DNA from: Aradus depressus
Lineage: Eukaryota > Arthropoda > Insecta > Hemiptera > Aradidae
Direction: 5' to 3'
Assembly: GCA_963662175.1 (NCBI GenBank)
Contig: OY759220.1
Span: 620,001 to 684,000, forward strand
Length of the DNA: 64,000 nt
Shown piece by piece: positions 34,168 to 39,886 of the stretch. Within the stretch, counting starts at the first letter, position 1, and each line of letters starts with the position of its first letter. The notes below the pieces were generated by a model, which was not told the origin of the DNA, did no database searches, and saw only the letters and a list, made by a program, of their open reading frames with translations. Position numbers and translations under genes: made by a program.

Positions 34168-36430
34168 AGGGCTGATTTGTGTCACCGCGGCCAGAGTAGG
34201 CCTATTGTGTGCCCTGTGTGTGTTGGACCCTACAGCAGCCCTGTATCTTTGATATAGTCCAGGATTCTTCTGCAAGTTCCTTCCATTACCTGCTTCGGTT
34301 CTGTTATGGCAGACCCGAAGCAGTGGAAACGTCTGCTTTCAAGTGCCCCGCACCGGTTTAGAATATGAACCGGAGTCTCATTTTCCTCGCCACATTTCCT
34401 GCACAGAGGGCTTCTAGCGATGCCCATCAGGTGTTTGTTCATATGACAGTGTCCTGTAATCAGCCCTATCATAGCTCTTAGATCCATTCTGCTCATATTC
34501 AGGAGTTCTCGGCTCCTTTTCTCTGAGGGTTCCTCTATAAAGAGTTTTGAATGTCTTTGCTTTGGGACTCCTCTTCAGAACTGGATGTGATTCCTGGTCA
34601 GCCAACGATTTATTGCCGCCCTTGCGGTGCTCTTAGAGATCCCGCAGAAGGGTTCCGGTCCTATAGGTTTACCGTCAGCTCCTGACCGGGCCAGTTGATC
34701 AGCCCTTTCGTTGACCTCAAACCCCCGGTGGTCTGGCACCCATCTCAATTCCACTCTATTCTGGTCCGTCAGGGACTCCAGTGCTTGAAGGCATTCTAGG
34801 ACGATTTTGTAATCTATGATGACAGCTCGCAGCGCTGCTTGGCTGTCAGACAATATCAAGATTCGCCCTCCCCTGATGCTCCGTCTCTTAATGAGCCAGG
34901 CACACCCGAGGATGGCATATACTTCAGCCTGGAACACTGTAGGATACACACCTAGGGATATACTAGTATCTCCCTTGACTGTCCTCCCATGTATTCCAGC
35001 TCCAACTCCTCTCTCGGTTTTTGAGCCGTCTGTGAACCAGACCAGCTTATCCCGATCTTGGGTCTCAAGTTCCAGACAGTAGTTACTTCTGTCTGGTATT
35101 GATACTTTAATTTTCTTATTAAAGTTGAAAACTGGTATCATTTTTTCTGAGCTCATGTTTAGTACAGGGTCCTCCAAAATGTCCCAGAATGTAGAATTTA
35201 GTGTTAATGATATAAACTTATAAACCTAAAAGAATTCTTATTTTTGGCATAACGTTTGATAGCCGAGGGTCAAAGAAAGCCCATCCCCAGGAGAACTTTT
35301 GAAAGAATGGTCCTATCTACAAGGAACGCAGTATATGAAGCTGGACTCATTTGCTTCACGTGAATAGCCTCTTTCATAGAAAAAAAGTGAAAGCATTGTT
35401 TTTTTTGTTTTAATGTTCGATGTATAGATAATTCAATGAAACTGTATATTGGTAAACTACGTCAACAAATAAATAATTACCTTCTTAATACTAGTCACAA
35501 GTAATACCAGGAAGAAAGAATTTCGAATAACTAAACATAGTTCCTCTCCTTATGAAAAAGACTCTTAAAGAACTCATAAAGGATTCAACTTTGTTAAAGC
35601 AATGGAAATAATACAATAAAAAAAAAAAATACAACTAAAAATGTTTATGATAAAGGAGACCCTCTGTTCAAAACGAAAAAAGAAATAACCATCTATTTCA
35701 TATAAGTTTGTATGCCAAGATGATGACGGTTCATGAACATTATGAGCTATTTTGAAGTACTCAACTGTATGACTTATCAAATTACCTTGTTATGGTTTAA
35801 CGAATATAAATATCACTATTATTTAACTACACCAAATATTCTACTGATCTAACCCTGGAACAAAATAAGCCCTACTTCAGAGTTGTGGATGGTGAATTAA
35901 AGAGTAATAATTTTGTATTAAATATTCTAAGGTAGTTATTTTCTCATAGTAAACTGTAAGAAAGCGCGACATCCCAGTTCGCCAAAAACAATAGCTCCTA
36001 TTTTTCAATTCAATTAGCAAAACTGTGTTATTTTATTTATTTAGAAATATAATTCTCAACAACATATCACTTAAGTATTTGATAAAAAACGTTACTTCGT
36101 TAAAGTTGAACTCTTCTGTGATTGACCTAATCATCACATAATTTGTCTTTTTTACATTAATACGCTGGTATACACAAAGAGAGATAATAGAAAATATTTA
36201 ACTACTTACTTGTCAAATTTTACTTACCCCGATTTTACAGTATCACCTTCTTTAACGAGAAGTTTACAAATAGTTCCAACATGTTTCGATTTAAGTTTTG
36301 CAACCTTATCACCGTCCTCATATAATAGAATAACACGTCCATCATAAACTATAGTACCTTCTTCAACTTTCCATTTCGATATTTTCACAGTCTTATTTAA
36401 AGAAAAATCTACAATACACCTTTTAGTCAT
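12042..36430 (-). CDS. Fcp1: Fcp1: RNA polymerase II C-terminal-domain phosphatase (ten exons seen, 3' part missing)
   Basis: Nuclear serine phosphatase that removes phosphate from the RNA polymerase II heptad tail so polymerase can be recycled (CTDP1 in vertebrates). Spliced from 36430-36228, 31222-31063, 30072-29947, 23853-23750, 20608-20459, 18309-18122, 15293-15064, 13831-13592, 12951-12881 and 12159-12042. All junctions are GT-AG, the phases join exactly, and they give 530 codons without a stop. Residues 1-67 resemble the biotinyl/lipoyl-like N-terminal domain. Residues 76-86 include GCSHP and CAECG. The FCP/SCP catalytic motif DLDQTLVHT is at about 145-153 and IIDDREDVW at 260-268. An acidic linker precedes a BRCT domain (about 388-500). 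The start ATG is the first in exon 1. The C-terminal tail was not found; it lies beyond the inverted block or outside the window. Confidence 0.93.
12305..13565. repeat. Introns 8 and 9 of Fcp1, with an unclassified interspersed repeat
   Basis: Bases 13170-13565 carry an interspersed repeat also seen at 25380-25830 and, inverted, at 19515-20320. Marker strings are ATTCTATCGAGAGTTATCGT, 'tgttcacaga' and a T-run before a tail with 'gaaatcagg'. It shows no coding capacity. The rest of the two introns (12305-12880 and 12952-13170) shows nothing I recognise. Confidence 0.55.
12881..12951 (-). CDS. Fcp1: Fcp1 exon 9 (BRCT)
   Basis: A 71 nt exon between TTTCAG and GTAATT. It encodes DLFIVNPHWLLTCFER, the hallmark tryptophan helix of a BRCT domain (family pattern VNPDWLW-C-ER). 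It ends two bases into an Arg codon that exon 10 completes. Confidence 0.93.
13592..13831 (-). CDS. Fcp1: Fcp1 exon 8 (BRCT start)
   Basis: Exactly 80 codons, phase 0 on both sides, between TTTCAG and GTCAGT. It contains VLKDCQLVFSGLVPL and then LGAQVLPTLCRSATHLVAA, the first two thirds of the FCP1 BRCT domain, which binds phospho-protein partners. Downstream, the intron holds an unclassified repeat (13170-13565). Confidence 0.95.
14005..14071 (+). repeat. SINE 3' fragment, split by a mariner
   Basis: Matches the 3' part of the local tRNA-derived SINE (GAGCGCTCTGGTAATAGGCG, then GTTAAAGCCCGGACA). It is cut at TA 14072 by the mariner. The matching SINE tail resumes after 14974 (AGTTGTAAAAAC). 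Confidence 0.7.
14072..14974 (+). mobile_element. mariner element, degenerate, inside a SINE
   Basis: The ends are terminal inverted repeats TACGAGGGGTGATCAA (14072) and its complement TTGATCACCCCTCGTA (ending 14974), including TA on both sides. Inside, 14247-14444 encodes the mariner N-terminal HTH (RVWAKFCVKLGRTFTETF, then VYEWYKRFKESL). 14560-14800 encodes decayed catalytic-domain pieces (HHDNAPLH, PYSPDLAPADFFLF, KGQKFHSTDEIKA). About 400 bp is missing relative to a full mariner, and a short segment at about 14565-14635 is duplicated (GGGTGCTGCACCATGACA twice). Confidence 0.9.
14247..14800 (+). pseudogene. mariner transposase pseudogene
   Basis: The frame opens at 14247 (MKQKEEQRVWAKFCVKLGRT) and stops at 14444. 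The middle with the first two catalytic Asp is deleted. The third region (YSPDLAPADFFLF) survives in two overlapping frames. Intact mariner transposase of about 345 residues cuts at TA sites; this one cannot be functional. Confidence 0.88.
15064..15293 (-). CDS. Fcp1: Fcp1 exon 7 (acidic linker)
   Basis: Completes a Gly codon and gives 76 codons rich in E, A, S and D (EVEEEDDYLIHLADILKK), ending IHDTFYTLYDE before GTAATT. This matches the linker plus the helix 'L-x-L-x-I-H-x-x-Y/F' that precedes the BRCT domain in FCP1 proteins. Confidence 0.92.
15482..15690 (+). repeat. R1-type LINE 3' fragment
   Basis: Plus-strand sequence parallels the C-terminal codons and 3' UTR of the LINE at 1-2105: CAGGATCGTATTTGGGCTGG, then 'gacggaaaccgactacccagtg' and 'gccgattcgtcagctcctgg'. 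It is 5'-truncated and diverged. It lies in Fcp1 intron 6. Confidence 0.75.
15691..17135. other. Fcp1 intron 6, AT-rich, no clear element
   Basis: No reading frame or terminal structure that I can support. There are several T-runs and a low-complexity AAT/TTA patch at 15720-15770. Confidence 0.4.
17140..17390 (+). repeat. Old SINE copy, head missing
   Basis: Aligns along the local SINE: CTCGGCCAAGGCTCTTAGG, CACGCCGTCCTTCGAATGGG, then 'aatgatcccgag', 'atgtcaggcac' and 'ggaatcccacgatagag'. It is about 20-25 percent diverged by eye, so an older insertion. Confidence 0.75.
18122..18309 (-). CDS. Fcp1: Fcp1 exon 6 (end of catalytic domain)
   Basis: Between TTTCCAG and GTAACT. It encodes ALFPCGDELVVIIDDRED and then VWNRSRNLIPVKPYNFF, the conserved end of the FCP/SCP phosphatase fold. 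The two Asp of IDDRED take part in Mg binding in the family. Confidence 0.95.
18590..18700 (-). repeat. SINE 3' fragment
   Basis: Reverse-complement 3' end of the SINE: GACTCATGCCCGGGCCTTAA, 'atcgcctgataccagagagctc', then GAGCCTGACTCAACTGTGGG. Only the last ~110 bp is present. Confidence 0.75.
18841..19160 (+). repeat. R1-type LINE 3' fragment
   Basis: The translation RGTGSYLGLDLRQLVTETRY matches the last codons of the LINE at 1-2105, followed by its 3' UTR ('aaggtgggctgggg', 'gatcgtcgcagatgg'). It is 5'-truncated and on the opposite strand to the copy at 1-2105. Confidence 0.82.
19275..19508 (-). repeat. SINE, 5'-truncated
   Basis: Begins with the SINE tail AGGTTAGGTTTTATGACTCA and runs to 'cgtcccatccgaaggacggcgtgctta', where it stops before the tRNA-like head. 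It closely resembles the copies at 54759 and 40118. Confidence 0.88.
19515..20320 (+). repeat. Interspersed repeat with four internal sub-repeats
   Basis: Four diverged units of about 130-150 bp share a core: 'taactcccgatagaatt-aatgtatcgacac', 'aggacgacacctac', 'tttcagccaaatc', then a G-rich stretch and 'aactcaaaa'. A 15 bp G-run lies at about 19775-19789. The tail (AAACATGAAATTCCGTTGAA, 'tttttgaccgataaca') matches 25790-25830. No coding frame; the class is unknown. Confidence 0.6.
20459..20608 (-). CDS. Fcp1: Fcp1 exon 5 (catalytic domain)
   Basis: 150 nt between TTTGTAG and GTGAAT. It encodes YFELHIITFGVRQYAHMIA and then LFSSRILSRDECLSADKK, strongly conserved in FCP1 proteins (family: YELHVFTFG and FSHRILSRDEC). 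It ends two bases into a Lys codon. Confidence 0.95.
20640..21940. other. Fcp1 intron 4, no clear element
   Basis: AT-rich, with several long T and A runs. No protein-like frame. Nothing identified apart from possible short repeat scraps. Confidence 0.4.
21945..22930 (-). repeat. Helitron-family repeat, interrupted by a SINE
   Basis: Several units of the block 'taagaatactacatg-tgaaatttcat-gacaatccga' with C-rich stretches between (for example CCCCCCTTCCCCTTAGG), the reverse complement of the interior of the Helitrons at 32-33 and 41-48 kb. A SINE with a clean target duplication splits it at 22321-22644. No Helitron end is present. A C-run of about 16 lies at 22652-22667. Confidence 0.7.
22334..22631 (+). 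repeat. SINE, 5'-truncated, 13 bp target duplication
   Basis: Starts just before the B box (GTGGGTTCGTAGCCCGACC) and ends CATAAAACCTAACCTAA. It is flanked by perfect CTATATTTATGCA at 22321-22333 and 22632-22644. Intact duplication and sequence close to the other young copies indicate recent insertion by LINE-type retrotransposition. Confidence 0.92.
22935..23215 (+). repeat. Unclassified interspersed repeat tail
   Basis: Contains 'ggcaccaaagcggagtcgatatc', an ACACACACAC patch at 23083 and the end 'cttacaataacttccctatctgatgggaag'. It resembles the 3' part of a common insect interspersed repeat, but I cannot name it. Confidence 0.4.
23750..23853 (-). CDS. Fcp1: Fcp1 exon 4 (catalytic domain)
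   Basis: 104 nt between TATCAG and GTAAGT. It encodes DVYHFQLSALGT and then WYHTRLRPGTKLFLQEMSK. The HTRLRP motif is diagnostic of FCP1-type phosphatases. Confidence 0.95.
24075..24292 (-). repeat. I-type LINE 3' fragment
   Basis: Reverse-strand copy of the last ~220 bp of the LINE at 34134-35200: 'cccgagtggtgatggtatcaccgcggc', 'gtatgttggtctctacagcagacctg', CTCCATTACCTGCTTCCG. It is 5'-truncated and a few percent diverged. Confidence 0.85.
24433..24665. repeat. Fold-back repeat with hammerhead-like cores (Penelope type)
   Basis: Two ~112 bp arms, 24433-24544 and 24546-24665, are nearly perfect reverse complements around a short centre. Each arm carries CTGACGATGGCGTAAG-CCGAAACC, which fits the hammerhead ribozyme core CUGANGA - stem II (GGC/GCC with GUAA loop) - GAAA. 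TGTG before and CACA after the presumed UA cleavage site can pair as stem I. Such minimal hammerheads are known from the terminal repeats of Penelope-like retroelements. Confidence 0.72.
25380..25835. repeat. Unclassified interspersed repeat
   Basis: Shares with 13170-13565 and 19515-20320 the strings 'attctatcgggagttatcgtgttcacaga', 'ggtctcgtcgttagagggttctgga' and the tail AAACATGAAATTCCGTTTAA. Non-coding. Confidence 0.55.
26226..27697 (+). pseudogene. DUF7869-like transposon-associated protein, frameshifted
   Basis: Plus-strand frames join as FFADECGEQNKNSSLIFML, LKMLEIVYPVGGHSS, PPDRVFGVIEKEFRKRNAI and WHFKFNVSKRMVLTLSH, ending in an acidic tail (TEDENKEAADE-like) at about 27050. A further segment, SADEMLLLHDDGVVVDSIED, follows the inserted fold-back at 27570-27697. 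The order 'D-x-C-x-x-Q-N' then 'GHS-x-PPDRVFG-IE' recalls the DUF7869 domain found in many multi-copy arthropod genes, whose biochemical role I do not know. Frame breaks near 26450 and 26625 and an A-run of about 18 at 26828 make it a pseudogene or poorly assembled. Confidence 0.62.
27052..27563. repeat. Fold-back element with hammerhead-like core, TTAA flanks
   Basis: Arms 27052-27215 and 27396-27563 are almost perfect reverse complements (outer ends TGGAAATCGAGGTTCTGTCG and its complement). TTAA abuts both outer ends. Each arm contains CCCTGAAGAAGAAAATAAAT then AGTTTTCGAAACGTTGGCC. This reads as CUGAAGA - stem II (GAAAA/UUUUC) - GAAA, with GGCC on both sides able to pair as stem I. I read it as Penelope-type terminal repeats around a ~180 bp centre. 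Confidence 0.7.
28437..28846. repeat. Fold-back MITE
   Basis: Left arm 28437-28554 (GTTATTTTGACACATGACAG onward) and right arm 28735-28846 are near-perfect reverse complements, with a ~180 bp non-coding centre. It has no transposase, so it is presumably mobilised in trans. The target duplication is unclear. A TA microsatellite (28846-28860) follows. Confidence 0.8.
28858..28905 (-). repeat. Solo hammerhead-like Penelope tail fragment
   Basis: On the minus strand, CTTAGTGCTGACGATGGCGT then ATACCGAAAT: CUGANGA, short stem II (GGC/ACC, weakened), GAAA. Same family as 24433-24665, degraded. Confidence 0.5.
28906..29940. other. Fcp1 intron 3, remaining part
   Basis: AT-rich. Overlapping short frames on both strands at 29235-29516 include a minus-strand segment MGREYHTLPLILAGDFNLNF. 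The 'LAGDFN' string is the start of an AP-endonuclease motif of non-LTR elements, so a small, decayed LINE endonuclease fragment is possible. Nothing else is recognised. Confidence 0.35.
29947..30072 (-). CDS. Fcp1: Fcp1 exon 3 (catalytic DxDxT)
   Basis: 42 codons between TTTTAG and GTAACT. It contains KLVLLVDLDQTLVHTTHD with the nucleophile Asp and acid/base Asp of the DxDxT signature, about residues 145-149 of the protein. Confidence 0.96.
30080..30835. other. Fcp1 intron 2, left part
   Basis: A plus-strand frame at 30176-30436 (86 codons) has no family motif I recognise. The rest is low-complexity AT with a TA patch at about 30823. Confidence 0.35.
30840..31012 (+). repeat. Old SINE fragment with A-tail
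   Basis: Retains 'gtgtcaggtagtcgttaaagatg', 'ggcaaaatttaggatttctgc', CGGGCTCATGTCCGAACGAG and 'gaagcccgggcaagaatg', then about 14 A. It is diverged from the young copies, and its tail is poly-A rather than AACCTAACCTAA. Confidence 0.72.
31063..31222 (-). CDS. Fcp1: Fcp1 exon 2
   Basis: 160 nt between TATTGCAG and GTATTC. It encodes LLELDRGCSHPTVINELCAE and then TIPMVHSIPALKVS, matching the cysteine-containing N-terminal segment (GCSHP...CAECG) and the MVHS motif of FCP1. It completes the Gly codon split after exon 1. Confidence 0.95.
31786..32323 (+). mobile_element. Helitron, 3' end intact, 5' end not seen
   Basis: Ends in the hairpin CCCCGGGCAACGCCGGG (about 32296-32310), then TTTTACTGCTAG at 32323. 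The interior has repeats of the 'gtcatggaatttcacatgtagtattctt' block separated by G-rich tracts (GGGAGGGGGGG). No coding capacity: a non-autonomous Helitron or a 5'-truncated copy. Confidence 0.82.
32324..33713 (+). mobile_element. Non-autonomous Helitron, directly abutting the previous one
   Basis: Starts TCTATATTAATAAAGCTGAA at 32324, immediately after the CTAG of the upstream element. It ends with GGCAACGCCGGGGATTACTG and CTAG at 33710-33713, followed by T. The interior holds five or six ~100 bp sub-repeats (FxTTTCACATGTAGTATTCTT-type blocks plus G tracts) up to about 33060, then a degenerate minisatellite of 'agctg-ggtgcccagcgttcctaag' units (33140-33590). Non-coding. Confidence 0.85.
33714..34133. 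other. Fcp1 intron 1, no clear element
   Basis: AT-rich between a Helitron and a LINE; nothing recognised. Confidence 0.4.
34134..34166. repeat. C homopolymer, 33 bp
   Basis: An uninterrupted run of 33 C at the 3' boundary of the minus-strand LINE (G-run in its sense). The length may be affected by sequencing or assembly. Confidence 0.9.
34167..35200 (-). pseudogene. I-supergroup-like LINE, RNase H and zinc-finger end, one nonsense codon
   Basis: The minus frame from 35200 to 34230 is open except for one TGA near 34577, which sits where a Trp is likely (HIQF-stop-RGVPKQRHSK). RNase H residues: LVWFTDGSKTE (first Asp), FQAEVYAILG (Glu), ILILSDSQAALRA (second Asp), WVPDHRGFEVNERADQLA (His and last Asp). 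A gag-type HCCH finger follows, CRKCGEENETPVHILNRC. RT and endonuclease are missing (5' truncation). The RNase H plus C-terminal finger layout fits the I group (I, LOA, Outcast relatives). The element lies in Fcp1 intron 1, in the same strand as the gene. Confidence 0.85.
35201..36227. other. Start of Fcp1 intron 1
   Basis: AT-rich intron sequence. Bases 36031-36227 are the source of the intronic part of the duplicate at 39385-39663. No other element seen. Confidence 0.5.
36228..36430 (-). CDS. Fcp1: Fcp1 exon 1 with start codon
   Basis: 67 codons plus two bases, from ATG at 36430 to the donor GTAAGT at 36227. It includes IVYDGRVILLYEDG and VGTICKLLVKEGDTVKSG, resembling the biotinyl/lipoyl-like fold found at the N terminus of FCP1. 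This is the first ATG after in-frame stops upstream. Its last 86 nt plus 197 nt of intron are duplicated at 39385-39663. Confidence 0.92.
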
Positions 36431-36887
36431 TTTTTACACAATAAATTTACATGAATTCTAACCTTAGTGAGCTAAAAATTAACTGATTAAATAATTTCTT
36501 TCATCCGATTAAAAAGAGTTTTTCTCAACTTCCTTTCGAATAACTGAATTAAAAGCATGAACTGGCGGAGAAAATATGTTTGTAACCTTATATTACAATG
36601 AAACATAAGAGGTTATAAGTCTCATTTGTATTTTTTTTTAAATATATGTATATAATTTAAAATTTGCAAATAGATTTATTAACAGACATTTAATTAATAT
36701 AATCTGATTAATATTTTGTGAAATATGTCTATTGAATGTAAAAGTCACCGGGAAATAATACGACTTTTAAAAACGAGGGGGGGAGATACACCAAAGCTAC
36801 CGTATGCATCACGATTTTTGTTCAAGTAACGATAGAAACAGATCAAGTTGTCCTGAGCAACATAAATAAGAATAGTAGTAAGTGAAC
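36431..36887 (-). promoter_or_regulatory. Fcp1 5' flank (leader and promoter region, inferred)
   Basis: Immediately upstream of the Fcp1 start codon on the minus strand. The first ~110 bp is AT-rich with stops in frame. I see no convincing TATA or initiator element, so the transcription start is not placed. A 5' untranslated region must lie here unless there is an upstream non-coding exon. Confidence 0.35.
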
Positions 36888-37293
36888 TATTTTAGACCAG
36901 TATTTACTGATCAATTATATTAAAGACGGAACTGAATACAAGGCGGCCCCAATTGAGTGCGGCACCCTATTTTAGACCAGTATTTACTGATCAATTATAT
37001 TAAAGACGGAACTGAATACAAGGCGGCCCCAATTGAGTGCGGCACCCTATTTTAGACCAGTATTTACTGATCAATTATATTAAAGACGGAACTGAATACA
37101 AGGCGGCCCCAATTGAGTGCGGCACCCTATTTTAGACCAGTATTTACTGATCAATTATATTAAAGACGGAACTGAATACAAGGCGGCCCCAATTGAGTGC
37201 GGCACCCTATTTTAGACCAGTATTTACTGATCAATTATATTAAAGACGGAACTGAATACAAGGCGGCCCCAATTGAGTGCGGCACCCTATTTT
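36888..37293. repeat. Tandem repeat, 80 bp unit, about 5 copies, upstream of Fcp1
   Basis: The unit starts CTATTTTAGACCAGTATTTA and ends CCCCAATTGAGTGCGGCACC. Starts at 36891, 36971, 37051, 37131 and 37211 give exactly 80 bp. Copies are essentially identical. It lies about 460 bp upstream of the Fcp1 start codon. Confidence 0.94.
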
Positions 37294-37616
37294 CATCCAG
37301 ATGATTGTAGTCACAAACACGAATAAAATAATTAAAATAAACAAAAACGGGATAGTGGAAAAAGTAAAGTTTAAAATAAGTATTGTCTAAAAGTAAGGCC
37401 AACCTCACATTAGGCAATTCTGATACTCAAGACACGCGACTGATACTCAAGTATCAGCCATTTGAGTTGCCTGTGGGTATGATACCCGTGGGCAACTTTT
37501 CTCCTCACACTGAGGATACTGTGAAGCGACTAGGATCTCTTCAGTCTCCATCTAGCCGTGGCGAGAAGCTAGTTGTTCACCGTATCAAGTGAAGATTCTT
37601 CAAGATGTCGTTGTTG

Positions 37617-37645
37617 CTTATTATTATTATTATTATTATTATTAT
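37617..37645. repeat. (TTA)n microsatellite
   Basis: About nine TTA units inside the Harbinger element. Confidence 0.9.
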
Positions 37646-37689
37646 AGAAAAAGGAAAATCTGAAGATTATGGCGCCATCTTTACATCGA

Positions 37690-37886
37690 AAGGAATGTTA
37701 ACTGCCGATTATTTGTTGGTGTTAAAGAGCTGGAAAAGTCGGAATGCAAGTTTGTAGCATTCTTCCGAATGACAAAAGAATCATTCCTACATTTGATTGG
37801 CATTGTTTCTCCATTCATAAGACAGAGGAACACACAAATGCGTAAATGTGTGAGTGCAGAAGAAAGAATCTTGATCACGTTGAGGT
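37690..37886 (+). pseudogene. Harbinger-type transposase, N-terminal fragment
   Basis: Translation of the open frame gives KFVAFFRMTKESFLHLIGIV and then TQMRKCVSAEERILITLR before a donor-like AGGTAAGT (about 37883). The pattern FRM-x-K/V-E-S-F and S-x-EERL-x-I-T-LR is characteristic of Harbinger nuclease transposases (DDE_Tnp_4 N terminus). The catalytic DDE part is deleted. Confidence 0.8.
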
Positions 37887-37977
37887 AAGTAATTTATTAA
37901 ATTTTTAGTAATTTATGGAATAAATAAGTAATTTATGAAATAAATAAGTAATTTATTAAATTTTTATTTAAGATTAA

Positions 37978-38166
37978 TTACATTAGTGTCATTTCATCAC
38001 GCTCATCTAAAATAGTTTCTGAAAGCAATTGTGAAAAAGACATTGGTCCACGACTTTTGGGATCAATTCCATCTTCACTGTGCTCTGCGGAAGTAGATGG
38101 CTCCATTTGATGAGGTGTGGCGATATGGGGTTCACTAGCCATGGCGAGGCGACGCAGGAGACTCAA
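37978..38166 (-). pseudogene. Possible tail of the second Harbinger protein
   Basis: A 62-codon minus-strand frame with STSAEHSEDGIDPKSRGPMS and then SFSQLLSETILDERDEMTLM before its stop. Position and opposite orientation fit the Myb/MADF-like accessory gene of Harbinger elements, but no MADF motif survives. Tentative. Confidence 0.35.
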
Positions 38167-38549
38167 GGGACGGGCGACCTTCCTAGCAGGTCGCGTGAGT
38201 TTCGTAGGATACGGGTAGGATACGCGTCTCCTGGGACTGGTGTCGTTTGTGTCTCCCCACCACTCAACATAGGAAGTGACGTCTAAGATACCCTCAAGAT
38301 ACTTGAGTATCGGTTGCGTCGCTTCGGAATTGCCTAATGTGAGGTTGGCCTAACTCTAAAAAAAAAATATTTTAGCTATCACCAACCTAAAGTTTAATTC
38401 CTCATACTACTTTTCTTATTGTAACATTATAAAACCGATTTTAACCGAAATCAGTGCATGACAGCAAATTTTTGAAATCAAAGCAGATGTCATCAATTCT
38501 CGTGAGTAACGCGTAACTCACCAATTTTTTTTTTTTTTTAGTTAGTGAA

Positions 38550-38918
38550 GGTGAGAGTAATAACACAGGTTATTTTTATGAAGTAAAATGTATTGAACAC
38601 AAAATAAAATATAACTATTACACATGTCAAATCAATCTACAAAAGTCATATCGCATTCAGTTCAAAGCGGCTGAGTTAGAACCACCTGGATGATAACAGA
38701 TGTTTAAGAGTATGCAAGACAATCGTGCTCAGCTCGGAAACATCACTCTAGGTAGAGGTTACAACTCCAACACTTCCCTCGACATCCTGCTTTGGTACCA
38801 CTGTGGCAAGGCCAAAGTATATTTATGCTTTTAATGAGCTAATTGTAACCCCGTTGAACCAATATTACTGCATAGAAAGGATATTTGAAAATCGTACGAG
38901 AATTAGACTTACAAGGTA
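38550..38918 (+). repeat. Unclassified interspersed repeat, related to 49765-50270
   Basis: Shares GGTGAGAGTAATAAC, 'atcaatctac-aaaagtcatatc', AGGTTACAACTCCAACA and 'catagaaaggatatttgaaaatcgta' with 49765-50270, where the blocks occur in a different order. Non-coding. Confidence 0.55.
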
Positions 38919-39886
38919 GACAGTGGCGTAACGATCCCTCCTCCCGGGGCCCCGGTGCATGGTGCAAGGTGGGTGTCGGGGGCCCACGCTTACAAGCAAA
39001 AAAAAAAAAAGTCGAAGAAACTGCAAAAAACTGTGCGAACGCTGTATTAACAGTTACAGTTATTTACAGTTTAGAGCGGAGCACACATCCGGGAAACTAG
39101 TCGAGAGAGTGAAATACCAAGTTTGCCAACTCCCTGATGGAACGGATTTTCGACAATTGGTCTTTCAGGCAGCTTTGCAAGGACAACAGCTGATTGAACA
39201 GTTGGTCGGTTAGGTCGTCATAGTACGTTTCGCTGACCGTTTCGATTGAATATCTGGAACGGGGCCCCCCCAAAAACGACAGTTTTCCAAAATGTTCAAT
39301 TTCTTTGTCTATGTTTTTAAAAACAAATGATAGATTGTACGATTTGGGTGTGTAAAATTAGGCAAAATAGTGTCCATTAGGTAATTTTATTTATTTAGAA
39401 ATATAATTCTCAACAACATATCACTTATTTGATAAAAAACGTTACTTCGTTAAAGTTGAACTCTTCTGTGATTGACCTAATCATCACATAATTTGTCTTT
39501 TTTACATTAATACGCTGGTATACACAAAGAGAGATAATAAAAAATATTTAACTATTTACTTGTCAAATTTTACTTACCCCGATTTTATAGTATCACCTTC
39601 TTTAACGAGAAGTTTACAAATAGTTCCAACATGTTTCGATTTAAGTTTTGCAACCTTATCACCAGTGTCCATTAGGTAAAATGGGGCCCCGAAAAGTCGC
39701 TACCAAAAACCTGAAGGTTCTTATTGTAAAATATGTATCCGTGTTTCCCCCATGAAAATAAAATTATTACATAATAAGTAATTGCTGTTTTTTTCGCAAC
39801 ACACAAGCAAAAAAAAAAAAAAAAAACTCAACTGGGGGCCCCTTATGCCGGGGGCCCCACGCCATTACCCCCGCTGGACCCTGAAC
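38919..39886. mobile_element. Possible DNA transposon with GGGGCCC-rich ends
   Basis: The left end CAGTGGCGTAACGATCCC followed by CCGGGGCCCCGG, and the right end (in reverse complement) CAGCGGGGGTAATGGCGTGG followed by GGGGCCCCC, are weakly similar inverted ends. An interior plus-strand frame at 38959-39213 includes VCQLPDGTDFRQLVFQAALQ. The family is not recognised. A fragment of Fcp1 is inserted at 39385-39663. Confidence 0.4.
39385..39663 (-). pseudogene. Fcp1: Duplicated Fcp1 exon 1/intron 1 fragment with 16 bp target duplication
   Basis: Nearly identical to 36031-36313: the last 86 nt of Fcp1 exon 1, its splice donor and 197 nt of intron 1, in the same orientation. It lacks four bases (AGTA). 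It is flanked by perfect AGTGTCCATTAGGTAA at 39369-39384 and 39664-39679. In Fcp1 sense the copy ends CTAAATAAATAAAA, an A-rich 3' end. It cannot be translated into anything useful: it has no start codon and the intron is retained. See findings for its possible origin. Confidence 0.9.

Larger units (their letters stand above)
37397..38350 (+). mobile_element. PIF/Harbinger element, deleted, TAA target duplication
   Basis: Terminal inverted repeats GGCCAACCTCACATTAGGCA (37397) and its complement ending at 38350 are flanked by TAA at 37394-37396 and 38351-38353, the three-base TWA target typical of PIF/Harbinger. The left sub-terminal part has several ACTCAAGTATC-type inverted motifs. The plus strand at 37685-37880 retains a transposase N-terminal exon. 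The minus strand at 38166-37978 may be the tail of the second (MADF/Myb-like) gene. At 954 bp it is an internally deleted derivative. Confidence 0.88.

Noticed and set aside
36888..37293. CRISPR-like array
   Set aside because: The 80 bp units are contiguous and identical with no unique spacers, in a eukaryotic genome; a plain tandem repeat.
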